Assembly: GCA_035048495.1 (NCBI GenBank)
Contig: CM068552.1
Span: 12,067,501-12,131,500, forward strand
Direction of reading: 5' to 3'
Length of the DNA: 64,000 nucleotides
Origin: Euptelea pleiosperma
Lineage: Eukaryota; Streptophyta; Magnoliopsida; Ranunculales; Eupteleaceae
Shown: one piece after another, positions 1 through 11,835 of the stretch
Position numbering within the stretch: the stretch's first letter is position 1
How the letters are laid out: each line of letters starts with the position of its first letter
Made by a program: the position numbers and the translations under genes
The notes under the pieces: generated by a model
Databases searched by the model: none
The model's input: the letters and a program-made list of their open reading frames with translations, nothing else
What the model was told of the DNA's origin: nothing

Positions 1-1171
1 AGGGTACTTTATATTTTTCAAATGATGGGCATAAGTATGGATGCGCATAAGAGGATAGGGCTAATAATTCATAAAAGGAGCTCACCGAGAAACACTTCTA
101 TTTGGAATGAACCCAAGACAAGTAATCCTCCTCAGTAGGCGTGACTACGTAATTTTCAAGGATTCCAATAGAATTCTAACTTGTTCATGCTTCTCATTCA
201 AAAAGGTTTCTCCTAAGATCTAAATTCCATGAACCTTCGATACGATAAAAATCCATTATAGTCAGTTGTGACAAATTTAATGTTGAACCAAACCTAAGAA
301 CTGCTTTGTCTGACTCTAGATATTGTGCTTGATCACTTTAGCTTCACCCATTTCCTAATTTCTTTTTGGAGGTGTCATACTTGCATATCATGAGGGAAAA
401 CAATTAAACCCTTAATGCGAGCATTAATGGCCACATAGTGTATCACACCTTCTTTTTTTTATGGAAAGTAGTCTGCCTTGTAGGCTTGGATTGTGCATTT
501 GTGGAATCAAACAGGCCTAACTTCAAAATTTTCCTGATCATATTTGAACAGAAGAATACTGAATTACAATAAGCTATCAATGTACTCGAATGAGATGTTG
601 GTTCTTTGAAGCTTGGCCTATGAACACAATCCTAAGCTATCAATGTACTCAAATGTCTCTTTCGACAATGCTATCCCATATAGCCAAAAGGGCCACGTAT
701 CCACCCGCTTCCACACATTTTCCTTTTTGTCCTTCCAATCAATTCACAAAACTCCAGTCCCATGCTTAACTGCAAAAAATAGCCATGCGGTTGAGCCGTG
801 GACGATCGGATTCAAGTGACAACAACGGTAAAGGGTAAAATAGTCATTTTGGGTATAGTAGTGCCATGTGAACTGTGGATCTCTTGAATCCAACGGTCAA
901 CAGTTCAACCGCACAACTCTTTTTTTGCAGTTGAAAGTGAGATAGCATTTTCCGTAAAAGAAATTCTTGTATTTGTTTCATTGGAAAAAATTAAGAGTAC
1001 ATCCATCCAAAATGTCAAATTTATGATTGAAACCCTTCTTCTCCTATAAAAGACAACACCTCTGAAGAACAATGGAGAGAAGAGGGAGATTTTACTTTTT
1101 CTAAAACCCTAACATTTCAATGGGGCTTTCTACTAGGACTGAAAAATGTGGGAGCTGAGATTTCCCTTTTA
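1..1171. other. Intergenic DNA with one short foldback
   Basis: No gene recognised. Between about 768 and 943 the arms AACTGCAAAAAATAG...GCGGTTGA and CAACCGCAC...TTTTTTGCAGTTG form an inverted repeat, a probable degenerate foldback element. A related fragment occurs near 50900-50975. Confidence 0.5.
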
Positions 1172-1716
1172 GAGCATCTCCAACGCTAAAATGCCATCTC
1201 AATTCTATATTTTGAGACAACTACAGTGTCATGTTGCTTGATTTGGTACGGTATGCTCCAATGGTGCAATGCTATATCTCAATGATATTTTTGGATTGGA
1301 GTCATTTTCATGGGTTGATTTTAACGTGGAAATTTGAGCAAGATCGAAATGTTTGAAATCACTAATCAAGCTGACTTTTGGTTTGTAGGTCCCCCTAGGG
1401 ATTGGCCAAACATCCATACGGTCAGCATCCTCTGAAATGTGCCACGTGGACTGCTGACCAGCCAATCATAGGTTGATTTTAACTGTGGGATTTTGAGCAT
1501 TATTTGGGGTACAAGATCCAAAGGTTTGAATGGTCCAAAGAGTCAATACCCATAAAGCTGCCATATGCTAAAATATAGCATATGCTATATCCTGTGCCAA
1601 ATATAGCACAAGATATAGCATATGCTATATTATAGCATTAGGAACGCACAACGTTGGAGCACTCGTTTTTGACCCACCGTGCCAAATTTTAAGACCGCAC
1701 GGCGTTGGGGATGCTC
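1172..1716. mobile_element. Tourist-like MITE carrying a family A fragment
   Basis: Ends GAGCATCTCCAACG and CGTTGGGGATGCTC are inverted repeats flanked by TTA on both sides (1169-1171, 1717-1719), the PIF/Harbinger signature. Inside, about 1293-1534 is part of a family A foldback, and 1575-1640 holds a palindrome of ATAGCATATGCTAT words. Non-coding. Confidence 0.8.
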
Positions 1717-1826
1717 TTAATGGTGCTTATATAATCTCATCCCATATCCCATCCATCCAAGGAAAGAAAGAGTTGGGTTGAAATGAAAAGTGGGGGCTAC
1801 AGTTTAATTAGTAGTTGCTATTTTAC

Positions 1827-2224
1827 TAAAGTCCCTCTAGAGCTACACCCATTTCTTACATCTAGCTCTTACACCTGGTGGTGGGATCCACATATAGATA
1901 AAGTTGCACAATCCAACCACACAGTGAGTTTTTAATACTATGGTTACCCTCCTCACAAAAAATCAGAGCATTTCGACATTTCTAATCTCATGAAAATTTG
2001 ATTTTAATTTGAAAAATCAATACCATCCAATTAAACCATTTATTTGGGTCAATTTATTATATGTTCAGCAACGTGGAAATGGACTGATTTTTTGTGATGA
2101 TGATCATCGTGGTAAGGACAACTAAATGTATGGTTGGATTGTCCAACATGATGTCTATGTAGGTCCCACCACCGGGTGTAAGAACTGGATGTAAGAAATT
2201 GGTGCAGCTCTAAACGGACTCTTT
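1827..2224. mobile_element. Family D foldback element, copy 1
   Basis: Arms begin AGTCCCTCTAGAGCTACACC and end GCTCTAAACGGACT in inverted orientation; the palindrome covers nearly the whole element. Target duplication only partly visible (TTTTACTAA/TCCTACTAA, 7 of 9). Sister copies at 2587-3179 and 53439-53829. Confidence 0.7.
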
Positions 2225-2586
2225 CCTACTAAATACATTAAACTTGTACATGAAGTTTACCATACATAATAGAGTGTTTGGCTCCTTTTCATATCTTAAC
2301 CCAATCAAGTTTAATCCAATTTTTGGTAAGCGTGTGTATAGTGCTAGACCACAAAATATTATAATTGGACCCTACAATTGATGTCTCACCCTCAAGATCT
2401 AATAGGCCAAAATTTAACCTAATTGGATGGAAAATCTATTTTTTTTTCTTTTTTATTCTTCGTATTTTTTCCGGGTTTTGTGATTGTATTACGAAAAAAC
2501 GAAGCTCCCAAATATTATAATCATCACAACAGAGAAACTTTAACAGCATCCGTTGTTTTTTCTTTTAAAAAATGTATATTCGTAAA

Positions 2587-3179
2587 GAGTTTGTCTAGAG
2601 CTACACCCATTTCTTACATCCGGTGGTGGAGCTCACATGGAGATCACGTTGGAGAATCCAACCACTCAGTATGTCGTTCTCATCGTGCTGATAATATATC
2701 ATCACCAAAAATCAATCAATTCTGACATCACCAACCTTATGAAAAGTTGACCTAAATTAATGGTAAATTTGGATGGTTCAAATCTTCTAAATTCAAGTCA
2801 ACTTTTCATGAGGTTAGAAATATCAAAATGGACTGATTATTTGTAAGATGGTCTCCACAATATATATATATTAATTTTTTTTTTGTAGTCACCATCGTGG
2901 GATGGCCATATGAATTAACAGGTGAAACCTATACGGACCCGGTCAAGCTGGTAAAGGGGATTTCTACTCCTGGCACACTGCTCAAAAGAGGAAATCTACC
3001 TGTGTGGGTTTGACCCCATTACCTCTGGAAAGAGAAGGATACACACCAACCATTTGAGCTGCCATGTTGGGTGTCTCCACAATATTGACAATTCACCCTA
3101 CTCTTGAATTGTCTAACATGATCTCTACGTGGGGCCACACCATCGGGTGTAAGAAATTGGTGTAGCTCTAGACCGACTG
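2587..3179. mobile_element. Family D foldback element, copy 2, with an insertion
   Basis: Ends GAGTTTGTCTAGAGC and GCTCTAGACCGACTG. Flanks ATTCGTAAA/ATTGAGTAAA look like a decayed duplication. Compared with copy 3 it has about 175 extra bases around 2925-3110, a probable secondary insertion. Confidence 0.65.
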
Positions 3180-3604
3180 ATTGAGTAAATACATAATTTT
3201 AGGAGGGGATATATATTCAAAAAATTTCCCCGTTTATTTCTTTTTTACTTTTTGTTAATGTTTTTTTTTTTTATAGATAAACTGAATTTTATTAAAAAAG
3301 GCGCTTGGAGGACAAGATGGCCTCCCAAACAACCAAGAAAACAACCACGAGAAAGAACAACAAAAACACCACCACAACCCAACCAACAAAGAAACAAAGA
3401 CAAAAGGAAAACAGAGGAGAAAATAAGAGACAACCAGCCCAACACTACCCTCCCAAACAACAAGAACAACGTCCCTTATTCACGATAAATCAAAGAATCT
3501 CACTTAAAAACCACCTCCTCAAAGAAAATCTCTCTCATCCCTATATAACTTGATCCAAAGAAATATGAGACCCGTGATCTCTAAAACCAGCGTTTCTAGT
3601 GACT
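3180..3604. other. Purine-rich intergenic stretch
   Basis: A low-complexity A/C-rich block (about 3290-3480) opens long frames on both strands without family resemblance; not called as a gene. Confidence 0.4.
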
Positions 3605-4095
3605 AGGGCCGTCTTGATACAAGTTGAGGCCTAAGGCGAAAACTCTATACAAGGCCTTTTTATATTTAATTATTTAATATATATGATATTAATTAAAAAA
3701 GTAAACTCTATATTATTGAAAATATTTACATAAAAACTATTCTTGATAATCAAAAGTACAGAAAAAAATTTAGATGCAGAGAACCCCCGGTGCAGTCAAT
3801 GCAAAGGACTCTCAAGACCTTACACGGATCATTTTTGGGCCTAATGACTCCGTGTATGTTGCTAAACACACTAAAAATCATCTTGATTGGTCATTTCTAG
3901 CCATTGGATTTACTACCAAAAAACATTGCTAGAATCATGTCCTAAAAAGTACTAAAATCTATGGCCAGAGGTCAATCAGGTTGATTTTTGGTTTGAATTT
4001 CCAAGAAGGGGTGGGCTAAAAATCAATGTGGCTGGGGCCTTCTCTCACCAAGGTCCTTTGGCGACCGTCTTAATGACCTTAAGGTAGAGCCGGCA
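3605..4095. repeat. Family M repeat, copy 1
   Basis: Starts near CTAGGGCCGTCTTG and ends near GGTAGAGCCGGC. It contains the words GATGCAGAG, AAAGGACTCT, ACACTAAAAATCA and CTAAAATCTATGGC that recur in the same order at 43830-44222, and in part at 42797-43165. Probably a degenerate DNA transposon; superfamily not resolved. Confidence 0.55.
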
Positions 4096-4914
4096 TTACC
4101 AATGACATGCTTCTCCCCTCGAACACCTTGTTGTTGCACTCTTTCCAAATACCCCAGATCATGCAAGAGGAGTTAAAGCCCAAAGTCATCTACCAAGAAC
4201 ACTGAAACCTTTTACCAAAGTATTTTAATGTCTTTTACTCTGTACTTATTGCTCCAGTAAAGAATTATTTGTGTAAAAATGTATTCATATAAATATGCTA
4301 ATTTTGGTAAACCCATCTGATGGGGCCAAGCAGGTAATTGGTAGAAGCATTTAGGAACGTCCGATCTTGCAATTTTTTGAGTTCGTGGGCCACCCAAGTG
4401 ATGGGTCATTGATGGGACAATTCGAACAAATAGCATGTGCATTTAGAATACGATGGTGTGGCTGTAGACCCCATCAGATGCAACAGACTTGTTCATGTGG
4501 TGGGACCCACCACCTCTATCTTAATATAGTGGGCAACTGTCAAACAACTGCTCAAATTTAAATACCATACATCTTATTTATAGTAGTGGGTCATATTGAA
4601 AGTAAGAGAATATGCTACTCACTCTCTTTGTGCACCATCCCTTTTTAATATTAAGGCTTTTAAAAAATACTCTTAGGCCTATATGTTTGCCCTAAGAAAT
4701 GTTTTCTAGAAACGATTCTTGCATATAAATGTCCATCAAATTTTTCTAGATCCACACACTTTTTGACATACAAATCATTTTTTCTATTCAAATTTTCCTG
4801 TGGTCACCATACATGACCTTATTAAAATATTTTTAAATTAGCGACATCAGTCGGTGTAGTGGTGCGACGAATGCTATATCAGTTTTGAATGGTTAAGATA
4901 ATGTATTAAATTAT

Positions 4915-5353
4915 AGGGGATGTTTGGATCGCCATTTTTAGACTTGAAAATGTCTTTTTTTCTACAAAAAAAGACTTTTTTCAAAAATAATAGATTTTTG
5001 GATGACCATTTTTTAAAAAGTATTTATTCCATAAAAATATATTTTTAAAAAGCTCAAAAGTCTTTTTATAAAAAAATACCTGAAAGCTGTTTTTCAAGGA
5101 AAAAAAAGTCTTTAAAAATTTGCTAGCTCAATGAACATAATAAACAAGGAAACAGTTTTTGGTAGATGTCCCCTTCCAAAAAAATAATAACAATATATTG
5201 GTGGGGCCAACTAAAAGAAGATAAAGACATTTTGCATTAATGACGATTCAAACGACCTTTTTAAGAAAAACGTATTTTCAAAAATATATTTTCAGAAAAG
5301 TTCTTTTTTAAAATAAATATTTTTTGAAAAATGGTGATCCAAACACCCCCTTA
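4915..5353 (-). mobile_element. Family H MITE, copy 1
   Basis: Ends GGGGATGTTTGGATCGCC and GGTGATCCAAACACCCC are inverted repeats. Its reverse complement matches 57120-57465 along the length (for example CATTAATGCAAAATGTCTTT). Non-coding, very AT-rich. Confidence 0.7.
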
Positions 5354-5412
5354 ATTTTAAACATACAATCGCTAGCTAAAACAAAAAAGCCAGTCATTTT
5401 ATCGAATAAATT

Positions 5413-5595
5413 ATGTAGAGGAATGCTAGCAAACAATGCCTTAACGGCGTTACACAGATGCAATCCGCAAAATAAAAAAGAAAAAAAAAACCTCGAAAAC
5501 CACACCTTGAATTAATATATGTATTTTTTTTCCTTGTCTTTTAGGGGGTTTGCATATGTGCAACACCTTTAGATGTTGCTTGCTATTATTCGTCA
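5413..5595. mobile_element. Family J foldback, copy 1
   Basis: AGGAATGCTAGCAAACAATG on the left and its inverted counterpart GTTGCTTGCTATTATTC on the right. Related copy at 33165-33356 and a left-arm fragment near 51308-51370. Confidence 0.5.
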
Positions 5596-5959
5596 TTTTC
5601 GAATAATAGCTTTCCTACATAAAGCCAAGCAAATGGTGGATCGCATATCCAACCCTCTACACTTGTACCACGTGTGCGGTATAAGTGCGATGCTATTACT
5701 TAACACTAATTTTTGATAATATGAATGTAAAATACTGCAAAACTTTTCAATTGTTCGGAAAAAAATCACAAAATTTTTGTGGGGTTGGCCAAATAATTCA
5801 CTGCTTCTTCTGACGTATGCCTAAATTTGCATGCACGTGAAAGGTGCACCAAGTTTGGCCCATTTTTATCAGCCCGCACTTCATGCGAGCCTATAGATTG
5901 CTCAGATTTAGATTGATGACTTAGTATCATTGTGTGAAAATTTGGCGAGCCAATGCCTA

Positions 5960-6741
5960 GAGCATCTCCATCAAGTCCCCGTCCCTTTCGCCATATCTAG
6001 GTAACAATTAGACCCTTTTACCGATGAGAGCTTTAATAACAAAAAGTGTTATTTCATTTGCTGCTTCAAAATAGCCAAGAGATTTAGTAAAAAGGTCAGG
6101 CTTGGGGGATACCCATTTTTTACACCCTTTTGACACCCATTTTGGTGTACCCACATGAAAGATGAATCAGTGGCTGATTTTTGGTGAGGATGATCTCTAT
6201 GGTGAGGAGATCATTCTCACAAAAATTCAAATCATTCTGATATTCATAGACTGGTTTAGAAGCTGAATAATTATGGACCGTCGATTTTTACCATATAACT
6301 TGAAAAGCACATTTGATGGGGTTAGAAATTTCGGAATGGGCTGATTTTTTGTTGGGATGATATCTATAGTGAGGAGATCATCCCCACCAAAAATCAGCCA
6401 TTGATTCATCTCCTATGTAGATAAGCCAAAATGGGTGTCAAAAATAGGGGTAAAAAATGGGTGTCCCCCAAGCCTGACCCTTAGTAAAATTACTGTCATT
6501 TTTAGTTGAAGGATGAAAAAAAACTTTGTACGTATATGCACTCGCAAAAGGGTAAAATGGTAAGGTTTTAAATGACAAGAATATATGACGAATGAAGAAT
6601 TTCACTAACATCGACGGGGTGAAGAGTTTTTTCAGCTAACAAAATAACGAGGAGGTTAACAACCCCAATGGAAGACGAATTTGGGGGTTTTCTCTTAACT
6701 TTGGCTTGGAGAACTAAGATGAAGACGTGTTGGAGATGCTC
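5960..6741. mobile_element. Tourist-like MITE interrupted by a family F foldback
   Basis: Ends GAGCATCTCCATCAAG and TTGGAGATGCTC are inverted; flanks CTA/TTA (2 of 3). Removing the nested element at 6093-6480 with one of its 9-bp duplications leaves an interior of about 385 bp, in the normal Tourist range. Confidence 0.7.
6093..6480. mobile_element. Family F foldback (Mutator-type), copy 1
   Basis: 388 bp between perfect 9-bp duplications TTAGTAAAA (6084-6092, 6481-6489). Ends AGGTCAGGCTTGGGGGA and TCCCCCAAGCCTGACCC; palindromic along almost the whole length. Sister of 58381-58731. Confidence 0.88.
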
Positions 6742-7009
6742 TTAGTTTTAGAAGATTCAACTTTTAAACTTAAATGGGCAATTTTGAAAAACTGGCTTCT
6801 CAAGGGCAACTTTGGAAACTTTGGAACTTAGTAAACAAAACGATGAAGAGGTCTTTATATTCCTTTTGCTCTTTAAGGTCAGGTAGGGGTCCGCCTAACC
6901 CCAAGCTTAAAAAAATATATTAATTTTTCTAATTTTTCAACCTCGGTAGCCATCATTCTGCGCAAGCTTCACAATATACCCCAAACCTCAATATTTCCAA
7001 ATTGCCATT

Positions 7010-7605
7010 ATCTTTGCTCTTAGAGGACACTGATCAAATAGATGTTTGGTCCATCTCTAAGTGGACCTACGGACTAAAAATCGGCCTGATTAGTGGTTTA
7101 TAATCTTTAGATATGAGTACCCTAAGTAATTCTGAAAATCCACGGTTAAAAATAAGTCATGAATACATCTCTAATCTAATGGATAGAAATTACTAATCAG
7201 GCTGGATTTTGGTATGTAGATCCAAGTAGCTTTGACCAAAGATCCATTTTGACTCATATTGTGGTTCCTAGTCTTTGACGAATGACCTCCTAAGTAAAGT
7301 TTTACTCTGCCTACCTCTCTCAATGTACTACCTCATTAATGAACTCTTTCCCTAAACTTCAATAATACCCTTATATAATCTCTTAATTACTTCACATGCC
7401 ATTCAATGATTTTAAACCTTTGGATCTTTGTATCTAAATAATGATCAAAATCTATGGTTAAAAAGAACCTATGAAAGCGGCTCCAATGGATTGCTTAGAA
7501 ATCACTAATGAGGTTGATTTTTTGCATGTAGGTCCACTTAGGGATTGGTCAAACATCTATACGGTCAATAATCTCTAAGAGTGTGCCATGTGTAATGTGC
7601 ATGTG
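7010..7605. mobile_element. Two degenerate family A foldbacks
   Basis: About 7010-7270 is a complete but worn copy (GATGTTTGG...GGACCTAC, then the inverted half) and 7395-7605 is a copy lacking most of the left arm. Both have the CTGATTAGTG/CACTAATCAGG-type pair. Confidence 0.6.
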
Positions 7606-9480
7606 CTAGTGAAACAATTAATGTCAATTGAGTAATTATGTGTAAAACTATCTTATTTTGGCAGTTCATTCTATTTGTACCTAATTCATATTATTCACAG
7701 GGAATCGACACATATATGTAAGACATGTGAATCAAATGGAAGGGTGTGAATGGAGTGTCGAGAAGATTGCGGATTCGAAATCAATCAATCGATTGGTGGA
7801 ATCGGAGCGTCTAATCCAATAATCCAATCAAAGAGTTGAAATGGATTGTCGAATTCAATCAAATGGTCAAAAGTGTATAGCAACCCTAGTTTGAGAGCCC
7901 CCTTAGACTATTGATCATAGGTTGTCTCCTATTCCCATGAAATGGTAACTCTTGTTCCATTGTTGTTGTCATACTATCAACGGTCATCAAAATCCATTTG
8001 GCTAGATCTTTTTGTGTTTTTATTTTTTATTTTTGCACTGTTGTCAAGCAGAGATTGGTCAGTTTAGCTTTAGTTTAGGGTTCTCTATCTAATCTTGAAA
8101 TGGGGTCATGGTGGGGGTGAAGAGAGTCAACTCAAAGGGTCAAAGTCAATAGATTTTATTTGAAGAACATAAGGGGCCTACATACCAGACAACTTCACAT
8201 GTATATGGTGGCTCACTAAGGGAAAGCTAATAAAAGTGGCCCTTGTTTGTAGTACAACACAAGCAAATGTGACTTGTAAATTTCAAGGAATCATTATAAA
8301 GAAAAAGCCAGTACAGAGAATATATAAGGTCCCCATTTTGTGGACTGTTCATTGTTTATGATGTATATTGGGATCCACATTATCCTGATTGGATGATCAT
8401 AACCGTCCGATGTCAAAGACTGCCCATTCAATGAGTCAGACTCGTCGAATGGTGGGTTCCACCTCTCTGCATGTGCATCATTTATAGATCAACCTATGGG
8501 TGTGATGGATGATTAGGATCATTTGATTGTGTGTATTAACAGACCATCTTGGCCAAAATGTCTTGATCATGTCCACAAGAAGTTATCAGGAAAGACAACC
8601 CAAAAAAGAAGGGGAGGCCCATTATGCACAACGACAAGGAGGACCTCATGTTCCCACTTTTCTATCAAAATAAGGCCCTCTAAGAAATTTCTTTGTTCCT
8701 CCTTGATGATGGACAGCGACACTTAAGTGATTGTAGAGTTTTTATGTCATGGACAAGATTTGTGGAAAAAAGATTATGTTTATCCACTCTAAGACGTCAA
8801 AATGTGGAAAAATGTGATTTTTGAGGATAAAGTTATACAAGATCTTAATAATCCCTACAATCAAAACAGTAGGGAGTTTTGACCTAAGATCCAAGCCCCC
8901 CCCCCTGCGGCTGTTAATGCACCTATGAAAGGTGCATAATATTGCAAGTACAATGCTAACGGCATGTAATTCAAGTCCGTTTTAAACTTTTGTTAAATTA
9001 TTCGAATTATTCTCGAATAATTTATGAACTTTTCGGAATTATTCTCGGATTATTTAGTTTTGAACATTAAAAATCATTTTATAAGACAAAAAAATGTCGA
9101 TATTTTTCTTTCTTTTTTTGTTTTTATTTTATTTTTTAAATATATTTTTGTTGAATTTTTCAATGCAAAATTTTTAAATGACAAACACGAATTGTGCTCG
9201 AACATGTCCTGTACTGTATTTTTGGTGCAGATTGAATTGCTAACTATGCCCACAAGGTACTGTGCCTCGAGAAATCCCTAAAACGGTAAAACCTACTGAC
9301 ATAGGACCTGCACTCGAGAGTCGAGACCAGCTGTGGTTTTCCCGGGATAAGTTGAACCTTGTAATCTATTTTTTTTTTCTGTTGTGGTTATAAGCTGAAA
9401 CTTGTTACCAAACACCCCCTTAGAAACTTGTTGAGGGCATTTACGTCATTAACATTTCTCTTTCACAAGAAAAGCCTTCT
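7606..9480. other. Intergenic DNA upstream of the ATL80-like gene
   Basis: No gene recognised. About 8960-9060 repeats TTATTCGAATTATTCTCG words; CCAAACACCCCCTTAG near 9410 resembles a MITE terminus without a clear partner. A poly-C run sits near 8898. Confidence 0.4.
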
Positions 9481-9559
9481 CTATTATTACTTCCTTTTCC
9501 TATTATTTTATATTTCCCTTACCCCCTCTTGAAGAACATAAAAACGCTTAAAACCTCAA

Positions 9560-9609
9560 AAACCCCTCCTCCATTAACACCACCCTCCCTCTCCCTCTCT
9601 CTCTCTCTC
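9560..9609 (+). promoter_or_regulatory. CT-rich 5' leader of the ATL80-like gene
   Basis: A pyrimidine-rich stretch ending in a (CT)n run lies directly before the ATG at 9610. CT/GA microsatellites are common in plant 5' leaders and core promoters. A TATA-like TTTTATATTT lies near 9507-9516. The role is inferred from position only. Confidence 0.45.
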
Positions 9610-10152
9610 ATGAGTTCTCCGTCGAGGTTTCTCGCTGGTGCCAACTCTTCGACAGCGGAACCGCCGCAACCCCTCACTGTCGACTCCGATTTCGTAGTCA
9701 TCCTCGCCGCCCTATTATGTGCTCTAATTTGCGTCGTCGGACTCGTCGCCGTGGCTCGCTGCGCCTGGCTTCGCCGAACAACCGGAGGTGCCGTACGTTC
9801 GCTGCCTCAGGTTCCACCGAACAAAGGACTGAAAAAGAAGATCCTCCGATCACTCCCGAAATCCAACTTTAACAGCGGCGTTAACGGAAAGCTAGCTGAT
9901 TGCCCTATCTGCTTAACCGAATTCGTCGACGGTGATGAAATCAGAGTCTTGCCTCAGTGTGGACATGGGTTCCATATCGGATGCATCGACACGTGGCTTG
10001 GGTCTCACTCGTCATGTCCGTCATGTCGTCAGATTCTGGTTGCCACCAGGTGTCAGAAGTGCGGCGGGTTCCCGGCGAGTTCCGGCTCCGCTGTTGAGAT
10101 TGAGGCGGGTTTGAAAGCTCGAGAAGATGATATTAATAGGTTTTTACCTTAA
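9610..10152 (+). CDS. ATL80: ATL80-like RING-H2 finger E3 ubiquitin ligase
   Basis: Single-exon gene of 180 residues. The family consists of membrane-anchored E3 ligases that pass ubiquitin from an E2 to substrates, often in stress or defence signalling. Seen: a hydrophobic segment at about residues 28-49 followed by RCAWLRR, a GLKKKILRSLP stretch (the ATL 'GLD' region) at 73-83, and a complete RING-H2 with C98, C101, C117, H119, H122, C125, C136 and C139, including the conserved P between C136 and C139 and W129. The tail RCQKCGG followed by an acidic end and FLP resembles ATL80 more than ATL8. The reading frame is open upstream to 9529, but only through a TTG and a CT-rich leader, so the ATG at 9610 is taken as the start; it gives the usual ATL length and N terminus. 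Intronless, as is usual for ATL genes. Substrate unknown. Confidence 0.93.
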   Translation: MSSPSRFLAGANSSTAEPPQPLTVDSDFVVILAALLCALICVVGLVAVARCAWLRRTTGGAVRSLPQVPPNKGLKKKILRSLPKSNFNSGVNGKLADCPICLTEFVDGDEIRVLPQCGHGFHIGCIDTWLGSHSSCPSCRQILVATRCQKCGGFPASSGSAVEIEAGLKAREDDINRFLP

Positions 10153-10559
10153 TAAATTCCCCTCTCTCTCTATTTTCCTTTTTTTTTTTTGTATAATTTA
10201 TTAGGGTTTTCAGAGTTTTTTTTTTTGAATTTGAAGTCTGTATTCTGAAGTTCCGAAGAATCCGAACAGCTTGTTCTTTGGTCTGTCACACTGTCATATG
10301 TATTTAACTGGTAAGAAAAGAAAATTAATGTTTTATTTATGGCTATCTGTTTTTTTTTTTTTTTGGTCTTAATCGGGAATTAGAGTAACTGAACTTACCG
10401 ACCTCATTTTTACTAAAAATAGGGAATTCAGGATTTTTTGCTAACTTACGCTTGTTGGGTTATAGTGGTGAAGCCGCCGTGGAGATGATAAAAGCTTAAT
10501 TTCAAAGACCGATTTAGCCCTTTGCTGAAACCATAGTTTTTTGCTTATCATAGAAGGGC

Positions 10560-10956
10560 GTTTCGAGCTCCGTTGACAGCCCGAAAATTACAGGATTCTG
10601 TACAGGACACCAATATGTGCCACATGGCACACTCTTGAGAGGACTCTGACCGTATGGATGTTTGGAAAATCCCTAGGTGGACCTACAAACCACAACTCAG
10701 CCTGATTAGTGATTTTTAGGAGTTAGATCTTTGTACCTCAAATACTGCTATAATTCCCGCAGTTGAGATCAACCCATGAAAATAAGTCCAATCCAACGTC
10801 TAGAAATCACTAATCAGGCTGAATTTTGGTTTGTAGGTCCACTAGGAGTTGGCCAAACATCCATACGGTCAGAGTCCTCCAAGAGTGTGCCACGTGGCAT
10901 ATATTGTGTCCTGTACAGAATCCTGTCATTTTAGGGCTGTCAACGGAGCCCGACCT
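10560..10956. mobile_element. Family A foldback with GGGCTCC-type ends
   Basis: Arms GAGCTCCGTTGACAGCCC...CAGGATTCTGTACAGGACAC and the mirrored right arm give a palindrome of about 390 bp, 400 bp downstream of the ATL80-like stop codon. No clean duplication seen. Confidence 0.75.
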
Positions 10957-11066
10957 CTTAAGCAGTAGAGCGACCTGCGCGGAGCGGCACTGTAGTATGT
11001 ATGTACCATTATTTTTGGAGGGAAGTTTCGTGGTTGTTGCAGGATAAACCAATATAGCTAGTTTCT

Positions 11067-11400
11067 GACCGCCCACAGTATGAGGAGTCACGTGGCACAT
11101 TCTTAGAGGACATTTAACTGAATGAATGTTTGGCCAATCCCTAGGTGGACCTCCAAATAAAAAATCATCCTGATTAGTGATTTCAAACCCTTGGATCTTT
11201 GTACACCAAAATGGTCAATAATGCTCAAATTCGTAAGGTTAAAATCAACCCATGAAAGTGACTCCAATCCAACGCTTCGAAATCACTAATCATGTTGATT
11301 TATGGTTTCTAGGTCCACCTAGGGATTTGCCAAACATCCGTACGGTCAGTGTCCTCTAAGAATGGGGCACGTGGCTCATATTGTGGGCAGTCCGTCAACG
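11067..11400. mobile_element. Family A foldback
   Basis: Left arm from CCGCCCACAGTATGAG and right arm to CTCATATTGTGGGC; inner pair CTGATTAGTGATTT/AAATCACTAATCA. It lies just downstream of another family A copy, in the same orientation. Confidence 0.75.
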
Positions 11401-11544
11401 GTCATGGAAGTTCTACTCCTAATTATGAGAAGTTGAAGTACGGTTCTGGTCCATCATTCTTAATACACCTTACGGTACACATGATCTAGAGCTAGAACTT
11501 GAATAAACTTCAACCTAGTCCATTTTGGGCTAGGTGGGCCCAGT

Positions 11545-11834
11545 GCACTAATACATGTCCCGAATGTTAAGTCATGCCAAATATTGTCATGCGGCACACT
11601 CTTCACTTTGTAAAGCTACAAGACAAAGATCAGCATAATAGGTAATCTTTAGCCGTTGTGAAAAACATTGAGTCCAAGCCCATGAACAGAAAGAAAGCTC
11701 AAATCCAACAGCTAGGAATCACTAATAAGTCTGATTGTTTTGGGGTATAGATTAACTAAGAGGTGGGGCCCACTAAAGAACTGTGCCACCTAACAATATT
11801 TGGCGTGATGAACACGATGGACATGTATTAGTGA
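11545..11834. mobile_element. Diverged family A-prime foldback
   Basis: Ends GCACTAATACATGTCC and GGACATGTATTAGTG, inner arms GCCAAATATTGTC/CAATATTTGGC. No duplication found. Interior shares CTAGGAATCACTAATAAG with family A. Confidence 0.65.
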
Positions 11835-11835
11835 G

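Noticed and set aside
2423..2725. 100-codon open frame
   Set aside because: Runs from low-complexity T-rich DNA into a family D transposon; no family resemblance.
3245..3553. Overlapping open frames on both strands
   Set aside because: Product of a stop-poor A/C-rich low-complexity block.
9529..9609. 27-residue N-terminal extension of the ATL80-like protein
   Set aside because: It would start at TTG and translate the CT-rich leader; the ATG at 9610 gives the family N terminus.
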